Part shown: positions 1-12,000 of the stretch, piece after piece | Position numbering within the stretch: the stretch's first letter is position 1 | How the letters are laid out: every line of letters starts with the position of its first letter | Origin: Variovorax sp. OV700 | GTDB lineage: Bacteria > Pseudomonadota > Gammaproteobacteria > Burkholderiales > Burkholderiaceae_C | Reading direction: 5' to 3' | Length of the DNA: 64,000 bases | Assembly (NCBI RefSeq): GCF_900099805.1 | Contig: NZ_FNDR01000016.1 | Coordinates: 62,001 to 126,000, forward strand | Program-made: the position numbers and the translations under genes | Notes under the pieces: generated by a model | Databases searched by the model: none | What the model saw: the letters and a program-made list of their open reading frames with translations, nothing else | What the model was told of the DNA's origin: nothing

Positions 1-3000
1 GTACTCGTAGCCGCCCAGGGGCAGCCCGGAGGCGTCGTAGCGCAGGCTGTCGCCGAAGTTGACCAGGGGCACGTCGGCCCAGGCATTGGCGTCCGTGCTG
101 CCCGCGGGGCGCAGCTGCATGGTCACCTGGGAGCCCGGGGGCGGGCCGACCGCGGCGCCGGGTGCGGCGATGTGCACGGCTTGGCCGGCATAGCCGGCGT
201 TGTCGCGTTCGATCAGGGTCTGCCAGTTGCCGAACTGGTCCTGCTTGGCGACGGTGATGTGGGCGATGCGCTGGATGCCGCCTTCGCCGGCATGGGCGTC
301 GTCGGCCCAGTTGAAGGCCACGCCGTTCAGGCCCTGGGCGGCGCTGAAGACCTGGCTCAGGGTGCGCACGGCACCTTCGCCGCCGGCGCCGTCCTTGGGC
401 GCGTAGCTGAGCGTGACCTTGATCTGGCCGCTGCCCAGGTCGGCGAGATAGCCGGACCAGTCGAGCGCGACGGAGTTGGTGCCGCGCCAGGCGACCGGGT
501 TGCCGTAGACATCCTCGCCCGGGCCGCTGCTGGCGGTGATGCTGGCGCCCAGTTGGGCGGTGTGAACGGCCACGCCGCCCTGGGTCTCCCGGCGCTCGGC
601 CAGCGCCTGGCGGGTGACGTGCCCGAGCAGGTCGTAGGTGGTGTCGGTGCGGCGCACGTCGGCCAAGAGGTCGGCCTGGTCGGCGTTGCCGACGCTGTTG
701 CGCAGGTCGAGGTCGCCGCGGCCGTTGCCGGCGCTGCGGATCTCCGCGTTCTGGCGGCCTTGCAGGTCGTAAAGGGCGATCTTGTCCACGCCGTCGCCGG
801 CGTTGGTGCGCCACAGGCGCCCGGCCAGGTCATAGTCGAAGTACTCGCCGGGCTGGCCGTTGACGCTCTTGGACACGAGCTCGCCGAAGGCGTTGTAGGC
901 CATGGCGGTGTCGACCACGGCGCCGGTGGCGCCGGGTTGCCCGACTCCGCCGCCCAGGCTGGTCTGGCCATTGGCCTGCGCCGGCGTGCCCTGCCACAGC
1001 AGCACCCAGTTGCCCGCGCCGTCCTGCTGGAAGATGCGAATGGCGGTGACGCTGGCCATGGGCTCGTTGGGCACCAGTTCCACCCCGCCTGCCGAAGCGG
1101 CTGCATCGGGCAGGAAGGACTGGGTGTGCGTGACGGCGTGGCCGGGTTCGATGGTGGGGCTGCTCTCCCCGCCGATCACTTCGGGCGTGACAAAGTCGAA
1201 GTGGACCTGGAACGGCCCGCCCTGCGTGTTGACGATGTTGGCCAGTTGGGTGAGCGTGAGGCTGCCGTAGGACTCGACAACGGGAACGCCGACCTCGTCG
1301 ACCATGGTGACGCCGTCTTCGTCGAGCGCGTAGCTGCCCAACGTGGCACTGGCCTGCGGGTTGGTCACGTAGACGCCGCTGGCGGCGGCCGCGCCGTTGA
1401 CGTAGCTGGCGTTGTCGCTGGCGGTGCCGGGGTCGATCACGTGGGTCTGACGGCCCAGGTCGTCGTACTGGTAGGCGCGGTACAGGGTGCGCGTGGCACC
1501 TTCGTTGTCGGTGACGCCCTGCCACTCCTTGGCGATCAGGCCCTGGCGGTTGTAGGAGCTGAAGTGGCTTGCGCCCATGGCGTCGGTGCTTTGCACCATG
1601 TGGCCGAAGGCGTCGTACTGGGCGTAGCTGGTGCGGTCGGTGTGGGCCATGAGGTCGGCGTACCGGGCCGCATCGGCATAGGGATCGACTGTGACGGTGC
1701 CTGCCAGGTAGCGGTGTTCCTCGCCGTAGATGGCTATGCCATCGCTGGGATCGATGAAGGGCAGCAACTTCATGACCACCTGCAGCGGCGTATCCATGGC
1801 GCCCCCGGCCGACGCGCCCAGGTAGCCCAGGACGAGCGGGTTGCCGGCGGCATCGCGATCCTGCGTCCAGCCAAGGCCTTGCAGCCGCGCAATTTCATTG
1901 GGGTCGGCCACCAACTGGGTGAACTCCAAGTCGGCCTTCTGCCGCATCCGGTACAGCGGCAATGTGCCCGGACTCTGCGTGGCCTGCGCATAGCCCATGG
2001 GCGTGGCTTCGCCCCAGAGGACGATGCCGTTCATCGGCGCCAGATTGGCAGCCAACTCCGCTTCCGAGACGTACTTGTAGAGGTCCGGGAAGAGCGTGGC
2101 ATGGAGCTGGTAAATCGCCACGCCGCCCGCGAAGGGCACGGGGGAGAAGTAGCCTGCCGGCCCAATGTTCGCCCAGCCGTCGGCGGCCAGTGCGGCCAGC
2201 TGCGGGTTCGGCGCGGCGACGGGGCCGAGCGCGTTCGGCGCGATCGGATTGCCATTGGCATCCGCCCCGTTGACATACTCGGTCTTGAGCACGACGTTGC
2301 CGTAGGCGTCGCGCCGGAACACGGTCAGCGGCGTGATGGCGGCGCCGCTCTCGGTGCTGGTGCGCGTGGGCTCGGCCACGGCAGTGACGCGGCCCAGCGC
2401 GTCGTAGTAGCTGTAGGTGGAGGCGCCCGCCGCATCGGTGGTGCGCGTGAGGTTGCCCACCGCGTCGTAGCCATAGCCGGTGGTGAGGTCGCCGCGCAGG
2501 CTGGTGCCGTCGGACGCGGTGCTGTACTCGACGTTCTTGCGCGTTTCGCTGGTCTTGCGATTGTTGCGGTCGTAGGCGGTTTCGGTGCGGCGGTCGTTCA
2601 CCGCATCGGTAGCGGGGGTAGGCGCCGTTCCGCCGGCATTGACCGCGCCGGTCCAGCCCGCCAGGCTGCCGGTGCCGGCCCAGGCGGTCACGGCCGTGGC
2701 GTACTCGGTGTGCACGGCCACGTTGCCCGCGCTGTCGAAAGCCTGGGTGGTGACGTAGCCCAAGGCATCGACGCTGCCGACCTGCTGGCCGCGCTTGTCG
2801 TAGTAGTTGCTGGTGAGCGTCCAATTGCCCGCGCTCTTAAGCTGCGCCACCTGGGCCAGTTGGCCGAAGGTGTCGTAGGTGTTGCGCGTGGTCTTGCCGG
2901 CCATGAAGCCTTGGCCAGAAGCCAGGCTGTTGTCGTGCACGTACACGTTGGGTTCGGTGACCTGGATGGCGCGGCCCAGCCGGTCGTAGTCGGTCAGCAG

Positions 3001-6000
3001 GGTGCGGTCGGCATCATGGTTCAGGCCGGCCACGGTGGCCTGCACCTGGGCGTTGCCAAGGCTGGCCGGATTGCCCGCGGCCAAGCCGCTGGCGGCGCCG
3101 TAGCGCGTGAGGCGGATGGCATCGCCGAAGGTGTTGCGGGCGTAGCCGGTGACGAAGCCCAGCGCATCGACCTCATGGGCCACGCGGCCGACGAGGTCGT
3201 AGGTCTTGTAGCTGTATTTGCCGCCGATGTCGCGGTTGGCCACGGCGTTGCCCAGCGCGTCGTAGGTGGTCTGGGTGTAAAGGGCCTGGGTCTGCTCGAC
3301 GCGCGCGGCCACGCCGCTGTCGCCAATGCCGTCGCCGTTGGTGGTGATGTCTTCGGCGCCGGTGTACACGCCCACGGGCGGGTAGATGACGCGGACCTGA
3401 CGGCCCACTTGGTCGTACTCGTAGCTGGTGATGCGCTGCTCGGGGCGCCCAACCGCTTCGATGCGGCTGCGCAGCTGGCCGAAGGCGTCGTAGCTCAGAT
3501 GGGTGATGACGCTGCCCACCCCGCTGGCCGCCGCGTTCACCGTCAGGCGGCCGTCGGCCCCCGGCATCACCGCGGTGAGCTCGACCTGCGGCGAGACTTC
3601 CACCAGCATGCGCCCGGCGCGGTCGTAGCCGTAGTTCCACACCGAGCCCTTGGCGTTGGTGTAGCTGGTCTTGTCGCCCAGGGGGTTGTAGCTCCAGGCC
3701 TCGGTGAAGCCCATCGGGTCGGTGCTGGAGAGCACGCGCCCGGCAGCGTCGCGGCTGTAGCTCGTGCTGCGGTCGTTGGGGCTCACGACGACGGCAGCGG
3801 CAACGGCCGCCGCCGTGCTGGCGGTGCTGGACGGAATGGCCAGTGCGTACTGCATGGTGCTGCGCACCTGGCCCAGGCCGTCGTAGTCGGTCCGGCTGAC
3901 GAAGCCCAGCGGGTCGACGCCGTAAATAGAACGCCCCGCGGCGTCGAAGACCTGGCGCGAGATGCGGTCGTTGGCGGGGTCCAGGCTCAGGCGCGCGCGG
4001 ATGTCTGCGGGGCTGGCCGTGGTGCTCAGGCCCGTGGTGCCGATCGCTCGCGCATAGCGGCGCGTCTCGACTTCCTGGCTGAGGCCGTCGTAGATGGATT
4101 CGGTCGTGCCACCCTGGGCATCGACGCTGAAGACCAGGCGGTTGGCCTGGTCGTAGGCGGTGCGCTGGATGCGGTCGGCCCCTGCATTGGCCGAGACCGT
4201 TCCCTGCAACGCGGCGTCGGTGTAGGCCGTGGCGGCGCCGGGCGGCGCGATGGGATTGGCATAGGCGATTTGCTGGGTGACGTTGCCGAAGGCGTCGTAG
4301 ACAACCCGGCCAACGCCGCCCAGGGCATCGACCGTGAAGGTGCGACGGCCGGCGCCGTCGTGGGCGAAGGCGGTGACACGGTCGGTGGCGGCATCGGGTT
4401 GCAGGAGAGCTTCCACGTTGGCCGCCGAAGGCGCGGCGAAGGCGTAGCCATTGACGACCCCGTCGAAGCCCAGATCGATCGCGCGGGCGAACTGCTCGGT
4501 GCGGATCAAGCGGCCCGTACCGTCATAGCTGTTGCGGGTGACGGCGCCCACGCCATCGACGTCGTAGCGCAGGCGGCCCGCGGCGTCATACACGATGAAG
4601 CGGGACTGATCCAGATCCGGCGCCACGGTGAGGTTGCCGAAGACCGAGCCGATGTCGTTGGCAACGTAGTCAAACAGCGGCCAGGCATGCGCCGTCTGGC
4701 GCACCAGGCGGCCCACGCCGTCATAGGCGTAGGAGGTGACCTCGCGCATGTTGCCCATGCCGCTCGCCAGGTCCGAGGTGTTGGTCCAGCGCAGCTGGTA
4801 GTTCAGGCGGTTGGCGGCGTCGTACAGGTAGTCGACCATGCGATCGCTGTCGCTGGCCACGACGCTGTCGGGGGCGCTCGCATAGGCAATGGCGTTCAGG
4901 TATTGGCGCTGGCTGGTGACGTTGCCGTTGGCGTCGTAGCCGGTGTGCTGCACCGCCCCGGTGCCGTCCACGCGCCAGCTCAGCCGGTTGGCCGCGTCGT
5001 AGACGCTGCGCACGCGCGCATCGTGCGCGTCGTCGGCCACGGGCGCGGGCGCGCTGCGGCCATCCCAGGCGGCCAGCGCCGCGGTTGCCAGCGGATTGGC
5101 GTAGGCATGGGTCTCGACGACATTTCCGTTCGCGTCGTAGGCGTACTGGGTGGCATCGCCCAGCGCATCGACGTGCCAGGTGGCGCGGTTGGCGGTGTCG
5201 TAGACGGTGCGAAGGCGCTGGTCGCGCGTTGCATCGGCGGTCACGGCGGGCGCGGAGGTGCCGTTCCAGCTGCCGAAGGCCGCGCTGGTCAGCGCCGTGG
5301 CGTAGGCGCGCGACTCGGTGACGTTGCCGTTCGCGTCGTAGAAATACTGGACCACGTCGCCGGCGCCGTCCACCTTCCAGGTGGCGCGGTTCAGGCTGTC
5401 GTAGACGGTGCGCACGCGCTCGTCGCGCGCGGCATCGGCCGTGACGGCCGGATCGCTGGCGATGTTCCAGCTTGCAAGGGTGATGCGGTTGGCGTAGGCC
5501 CGCGTCTCGATGACGTTGTTGGCCTTGTCGTAGGTGTATGCGACGACCGCGCCGGTGCCGTCCACGCTGAAGCGCAGGCGGCCATCGCGGTCGTAGCGGC
5601 GGCTCTCGGTGAGATCGGTGCCGGCCGTGACCACCACCTTGGCCTGCAGTTGCGCAACTGTGGGGGCGTTGCCCAGGCCCGTGGTGACGACGGGCACCGC
5701 ATACGAGGTCAGGCGGGTCACCCGGCTTTCGGCGTCGTACTCCTGCTTGGAGAGGTTGCCCAGCGCGTCGAGCGTGAAGACCCGGCGGTTGTTGGCGTCG
5801 TAGGCGTAGCGAGTGGCGTTGCCGTTGGCGTCGATGGCGCGCGTGACGTTGTCGGCCGCGTCGTATTCGTAGCTGCGCGCGAGGTTCAGGCCTGCATGCG
5901 TGCCGGTGGATGGGTCGACCTGCTCCTTGATGCGACGGCCGGCGCCGTCGTAGGTGTAGGCGGTAACGTTGCCGTTCGGGTCGGTGACGGTGAGCACCTG

Positions 6001-9000
6001 GCCGGTGGTGTCGTGGGCGTAGGTGGTGACGAGGTTCAGGCCCGCGGGGTCCACGGCCTGGCGCACGGTCTGGCCGTTGAGGTCGTACTGCGTGACGGTG
6101 ACCACGCCGCGCGCGTCGGTGACGCTCACCGTCTGGCCCTTGGCGTCGTAGCCGTAGCTGGTGACGAGGTTCAGGCCCGCGGGGTCGACCGCGCGGGTGA
6201 GCAGGCGGTTGACAGCGTCGTAGGCGTAGCTGGTAACCACACCATTGGCATCGGTGCGGGTGAGAACGAGGCCGATCTTGTCGTAGGTACTGCCGGTGGT
6301 GACGGTGGCCGCGCCCGACGGGGTGCTGGCCTGCAGCAGATTGCCGCTCTTGTCGTAGCTGTAGGTGGTGGTTGTGCCGCGGCCGTCCGTCACGCTCTGG
6401 GTCTGACCCTGGCGGGTGCGCACGGTGGTCATCGTCACGCCTTCGGGCGTGGTGACGGTGGTGCTGCGGTTGGCGGTGTTGTAGCTGTAGCTGGTCGGGT
6501 TGAACAGCGCATCGAACTGCATGATCACGCGGTCGAAGGCGTCGTAGGTGGTGGCGCGCTGGACGTTGAGGGCGTCGGTGGTGGTAACGATGCGGCCGAG
6601 TCGGTCGTAGGTCACCTGGCTGCGGTTGCTGTTGCCGTCGAAGCTCTCGATGACGCGGCCGAAGGCGTCGTAGGTCTGGCGCCGGGCGATGGCGAGGGTG
6701 GCCGCATCGCTCACGCTCTTGGTCTGCAGGCCGCGGCGGTCGTAGCTGGCGGTGTCGGTGACGACATAGCCGCTCTTCAGCGCATAGCTGCTGGCAGTGG
6801 CTTCGCGGAAGGCGTTGTAGGAATAGCTGGTAGCGCTGCCCAGCGCGTCTGTGGTGCTGGCGCGGGTGCCGGTGGCGTTGTAGCTATAGAGGACGTGGGT
6901 GTCCTTGGTGGCGTCGGCCACGGCGGCGAGCTGGCTGGCCAGCGTGGCGGTGTTCAGGCCACCCGGTGTGGTGGCGCCCAGGGTGGCGACATCGACGCGG
7001 CTGCCGTAGACGATCTGCTCGGCCAGCAATCCTTGGGCGTTGTACTTGCTCTCGGTGACTTCGCCCAGGGCGTTGACGGTGTAGGCCAGGCGCCCGATGG
7101 GGTCGTAGAAGAAGAGCGTGCGGTGGCCGTTGGCGTCGGTGGTGCTGGTGCGCCGTCCGGCGGCGTCGTAGGTGTGGGTGAGGCCGTTGGTCGCCCACAG
7201 GGAGAGCGGATCGGCCAGGGCGACGGCATCGCTGCCGCGGCCGTCGAGTTCGCCAATGAGGCGGCCCTGGATGTCGTAGCGCAGCCGGCTGGTGCGGGCC
7301 TCGGTGGAGCCCAGCGCGGTGGTCGCCTGGACGAGCTGGCCCACGCCGTCGTAGGCGAACTGGGTGACGGTGCCTTCGGCGTTGGTGCGGGTGAGCAGCT
7401 GGTTGGCCGCGCTCCAGGTCTGGGTGACAGCCTGGTCCTGGGCATTGGCACCGGGGCGCACGGAAGCCAGGGTGGCGCTGACGCCAACAGCCTTGTTGGC
7501 GTAGCGCTTGGTCTGCGTGACGTTGCCGCGGGTGTCGTAGACGGTCTCGGTGAGATAGCCCTCGCCGTCGACCTGGCCCACGAGGCGCCTCTGGGCGTCG
7601 TAGAAGTTGTAGCTGTTGATGTCGGCGCTGCTGTTGGTGCTGGGTCGCAGGCCGCTGAGGTTGTAGCTGGCACGCGCGATAGCCACGGCGGCAATGCGCG
7701 CGGACACGTTCGCAAAGTTGGCCGCGCGGTTGGCATAGCCGATGGTCTGCACCAAGTCGCCGGCGGCGTTGTACTTGTATTCGGTGAGGTAGCCCTCGGC
7801 ATCCAGGGTGCCCTGCAGGCGGCCGTCGCGGTTGTAGAACTCGGTGACGGTGCGGTCCTGCAGGATGTCCAGCGCCGCATAAATGGTGGTGAGGGGCGTG
7901 CCCTGGATGACCTGGGTGAAGCTGATCTCGCCGTCCAGGTAGTGCGCATCGCCAGAGTACGCGGCGGTGAAGCTGTGGGTACCCGGGGGCAACGCCACCC
8001 CCGCGAGGGTGGCCACGCCGTTGACGATCTGGGCGGTGCCCAGCAGGCGGATGCCTTCGTAGAAACTGATGAAACCGCTTGGCGCTATGCCGCCGACCTG
8101 CACCGAGAGGCTGCCGTCCTGGGTGATCGAGGCGGCCGTGAGGTTGGTCAAGGGCGCCGGGGCCTTGGCAACGTTCGGATAGGCGTACGAGGTGGATGTG
8201 GCGTTGTTGGCGTCGCCGGAATAGACGGCCTTGATCGTGTGCGAGCCGACCTCCAGGCTGCTTACGCTGAGCACGGCCTTGCCGTTGGCCAGCGCCACCG
8301 TGCCCAGCAGGACTGCGCCGTCGTAGAAGCTGACGGTGCCGGTGCCGCTCGCCGGGTTGCCCTGGCCCGTGGGGGCGGCCGTAAGGGTCAGCATGCTGCC
8401 ATATGTCGGCGCGGTGGTCGACAGCGAAAGCGTCGTGAATGTGGCTACCGGCGTAGATGCGATCACCTGCGATATCGCCGTTGCGTTGACAGCCGCGTAG
8501 CTCGTATCGCCCGAATAGCTCGCCGTGATACTGCCAGTGCCCAACGGCAGGCTGCTGGTGTTCAGCGTTGCCACTCCGTTCACGACACTCGCTGTTCCAA
8601 TCGACGTGCCATTTCGATAGAACGTGACAGTTCCGCTCGGGGCTGGCCCATTGAAATTCAGATTGCTTAGCGCTCCGTTGTTGAGGGCCGCCATGTCTAC
8701 AGCGAGCCTTGCGGTCAGCGTGACTTGCGTGGCAGTCACCGCCTGACTCGCCGAGGATGTCAACGTCATCGTCATCGCACCCGGCGGCACGACCACCTGG
8801 CTGGTCGTCACCGCCGCCTGCCGGTACGCGTCCCCCGAATAGATGATCGTCAGATTGTGAGTCCCCACACTTAGGGCCGGCACGCCGATCGTGCCACCTA
8901 ATCCCCCTGTAGAGGCAAAGCTGCTGATGAGTGTCTGTCCGTCAAAGACATTGAACGTCCCAGTGGCACTGCCTGAGCCGGTAACCTGCATCAGTGCCAC

Positions 9001-12000
9001 GAACGGGTATCCCGCTTGGATAGTGCCGTACAGGGAAAATGAAACCCCGGTGGTCCGGACCGTTGGCGCCGACACATTGGCAGAACCCGCCATCACCTGG
9101 ATAGTCGGACCGCTGACGACAGCGCTTGCCACGTTGTTGGCATCGCCCGCATAAGCTGCGTTCAACTGAACACTGTTTCCAAGCGGCAGATAGCTCGTCA
9201 CCAGAGTCGCTACGCCATTGGTAGCCTGCGCCGCGCCCAGGAGCTGCGTGCCCGCGAAGAACGTGACCATGCCGCTGGCAGCGGCCCCGCTCACATTCGC
9301 CGTCAGGGTCACAGGCTGGCCCTGTGTCACGCTCGTCGCGGAGGCCGTCAGTGTGGTTACGGTCGTTGCTGGCTTGATTACCTGGTTCAAGGCGGCAAGA
9401 CTGGTTGCGTTCAAAGCATCGCCGCTGTACACAGCGCGCAGCACATCGGTACCAACCGGTAACTGGCTCAGTGTGAGCGCCGCCTGCCCGTTAACAACGG
9501 AAGCCGATCCAATCCTGATGTTGTTACTGAAAAAATCAACGGTTCCGGAGAACGATGAGGCTGCTGCGCCACTGCGCGATACGTTAGCCGTCAGTGTGAT
9601 TGCCGCTCCATAGGAGGCCTGAGCTTGTGACGTTGTGAGAACGGTGGTGGTTGCTTGTACCTGGGTCGAAGCCACAATCTGCTGATTCAACGCGACGGAT
9701 GAGACAGCGGTGATGTTGACATCGCCCAGATAGCTCGCCGTGATACTGCCAGTGCCCAACGGCAGATTGTTGATGTTCAACGTTGCCAATCCGTTGACGA
9801 CGTTGGCCGTTCCAATGGCCGTGCCATCTCGATAGAACGTGACAGCACCCGTCAGGGTCGGCCCGTTGAAAGACAGGTTGCTTAGCGCTCCGTTGTTGAG
9901 GGCCGTCAAGTCCGGAGCTAGCTTCGCAGTCAATGTAACCTCGGCGCCTGTCGTTGCTTGACTCGCCGAGGATGTCAACGTCATCGTCATCGCACCCGGC
10001 GGCACGACCACCTGGCTGGTCGTCACCGCCGCCTGCCGGTACGCGTCCCCCGAATAGATGATCGTCAGATTGTGAGTCCCCACACTTAGGGCCGGCACGC
10101 CGATCGTGCCACCTAATCCCCCTGTAGAGGCAAAGCTGCTGATGAGTGTCTGTCCGTCAAAGACATTGAACGTCCCAGTGGCACTGCCTGAGCCGGTAAC
10201 CTGCATCAGTGCCACGAACGGGTATCCCGCTTGGATAGTGCCGTACAGGGAAAATGAAACCCCGGTGGTCCGGACCGTTGGCGCCGACACATTGGCAGAA
10301 CCCGCCATCACCTGGATAGTCGGACCGCTGACGACAGCGCTTGCCACGTTGTTGGCATCGCCCGCATAAGCTGCGTTCAACTGAACACTGTTTCCAAGCG
10401 GCAGATAGCTCGTCACCAGAGTCGCTACGCCATTGGTAGCCTGCGCCGCGCCCAGGAGCTGCGTGCCCGCGAAGAACGTGACCATGCCGCTGGCAGCGGC
10501 CCCGCTCACATTCGCCGTCAGGGTCACAGGCTGGCCCTGTGTCACGCTCGTCGCGGAGGCCGTCAGCGTCGTCGTTGTCGGCGAGGGCATGGTTAAACCG
10601 TTTGGCCCCAAGGTATTGCTGGCGGCATTGTTCGCATCGCCGCTGTACACGACTTTGAAAGCCGCGGCACTCGCAGGCCCCGCAATCTGGATCGATGCAA
10701 CCCCATTGACCAGCGTGGCCGTACCCACCGCCGTGGTGCCGTTATAGAAGGTCACTGTGCCGCTTGGCGACGTGGAGAGGCCAGAAGCCGTGCCCACGGT
10801 CGCATTCAGATTCAATATGGAACCACTACCCGAAACCAGGAGCGTGGTCTTGGTGGGATTCGGATTGACAGTGAGGCTTTTTTGATAGGACGTTGCCGCC
10901 GCATGCGTGGTGTCCCCCGCATACTCCGCACGGATGCTCAAGCTGCCTACAGGCAGGCCGTTGGTCGTCAGCATCGCCAGTCCATTGACGATCGTGGCTG
11001 TACCGATGAGTGTGATGCCGCTATAGAACCTCACCTCTCCCGTAGCTGGCGCCAGCCCGGGAGGCTGCGCGGTGGTCAGCGCTGCAGACATTGTGACCAC
11101 CTGACCATAGCTCGCAGGACTTGGCAAGAAACTCAGCGCAGTGCTGGTAGTCGCCCCGGTGATCGTCTTCTGGACAACGGGCGAGATGCTCGCGGGCCGC
11201 AGCGTATCGCCCGAGTAGGCGGCGCGGATGCTGTCGACACCGATGGGCAGCTCTGTCGTGGACAGCGTGGCCACGCCATTGACTACCGGCGCGCTGCCGA
11301 TGACTGTCTCGCCGCTGAAGAAGGTCACCATGCCGCCGGGATTTGTGCCGGCGATGGTGGCCGTGAGCGTGACTGATGAGCCGAGCGGCACCGGACTGGC
11401 ATTGACAGTGAGCGTGACGCCGCCCACCGTCGCCGCATCCACCAGGATCTGCACATTGGCGCCATTGCCCAACTGCGTCACATCAATCGGATTGGCCAGC
11501 TGCGTGACCGACAGGATGCGCGAGGCGCCGTCATAGGTTGTCTGGGTGACGTAGCCCAGCGCATCGACCTGCCAGGTCAGCCGGTTGGCCGTGTCGTAGA
11601 AGCGCCAGACCTTCTGGTCCTGCGCCGTGCCGGCCGGGCGCAATGCGGCCAGGCTGGTCGTGGTGTTCGTCGCGCTCCACGCGATGGTCGGCATGCCCGA
11701 CCCGTCGACCAGAGCGCCCGTGCCTATGCGCGTCGTGTATGCGATGGTTTCGCGCAGCTGCCCATTGGCGTTGTACACATACTCGATCACAGCCCCGGTC
11801 GCATCGATGTCAGCGATCTTGCGGTCCGCCGCGTCGTACAGCATCCACTGGCGCACGCCGGTCGGGTCCTGCGTCATCAGCAGGTTGCCGTCCTTGTCGT
11901 AGGCGTAGCTGGTGGTGCCGAGCACGCCGGTGCCCACGCTGGTCTGGGTGATGCTGACGAGGCGCCCGGCCTTGTCGTAGGCCGAGATGGTGACCAGCCC

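Larger units (their letters stand above)
7900..11480 (-). repeat. Array of about twelve bacterial Ig-like domains inside the RHS gene
   Basis: Read on the minus strand, this segment encodes tandem units of roughly 95-100 residues carrying the pattern SGxVTFxxG...IGTA.VVNGVATL....LPxGxxSIxAxYSGDAxN. I count about twelve, including one variant type with a Y-rich insertion. This matches bacterial Ig-like (Big_3-type) repeats that act as spacers or adhesive stalks. The base composition is visibly less GC-rich than the flanking YD-repeat coding sequence, and codons such as CTA appear that are avoided elsewhere in the gene. The array therefore looks like a later insertion between YD-repeat blocks. 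Confidence 0.85.

Noticed and set aside
172..8670. Plus-strand open frame of 2832 codons
   Set aside because: It is exactly codon-aligned antisense to the RHS gene. It stays open because that gene avoids TTA, CTA and TCA, and it ends where the lower-GC Ig-like block brings a CTA codon. The translation is low-complexity Gly/Ala/Val without family motifs.
8744..10566. CRISPR-like or transposon repeat
   Set aside because: The repeats are long, in-frame and protein-coding within an Ig-like array, without spacers, terminal inverted repeats or transposase.
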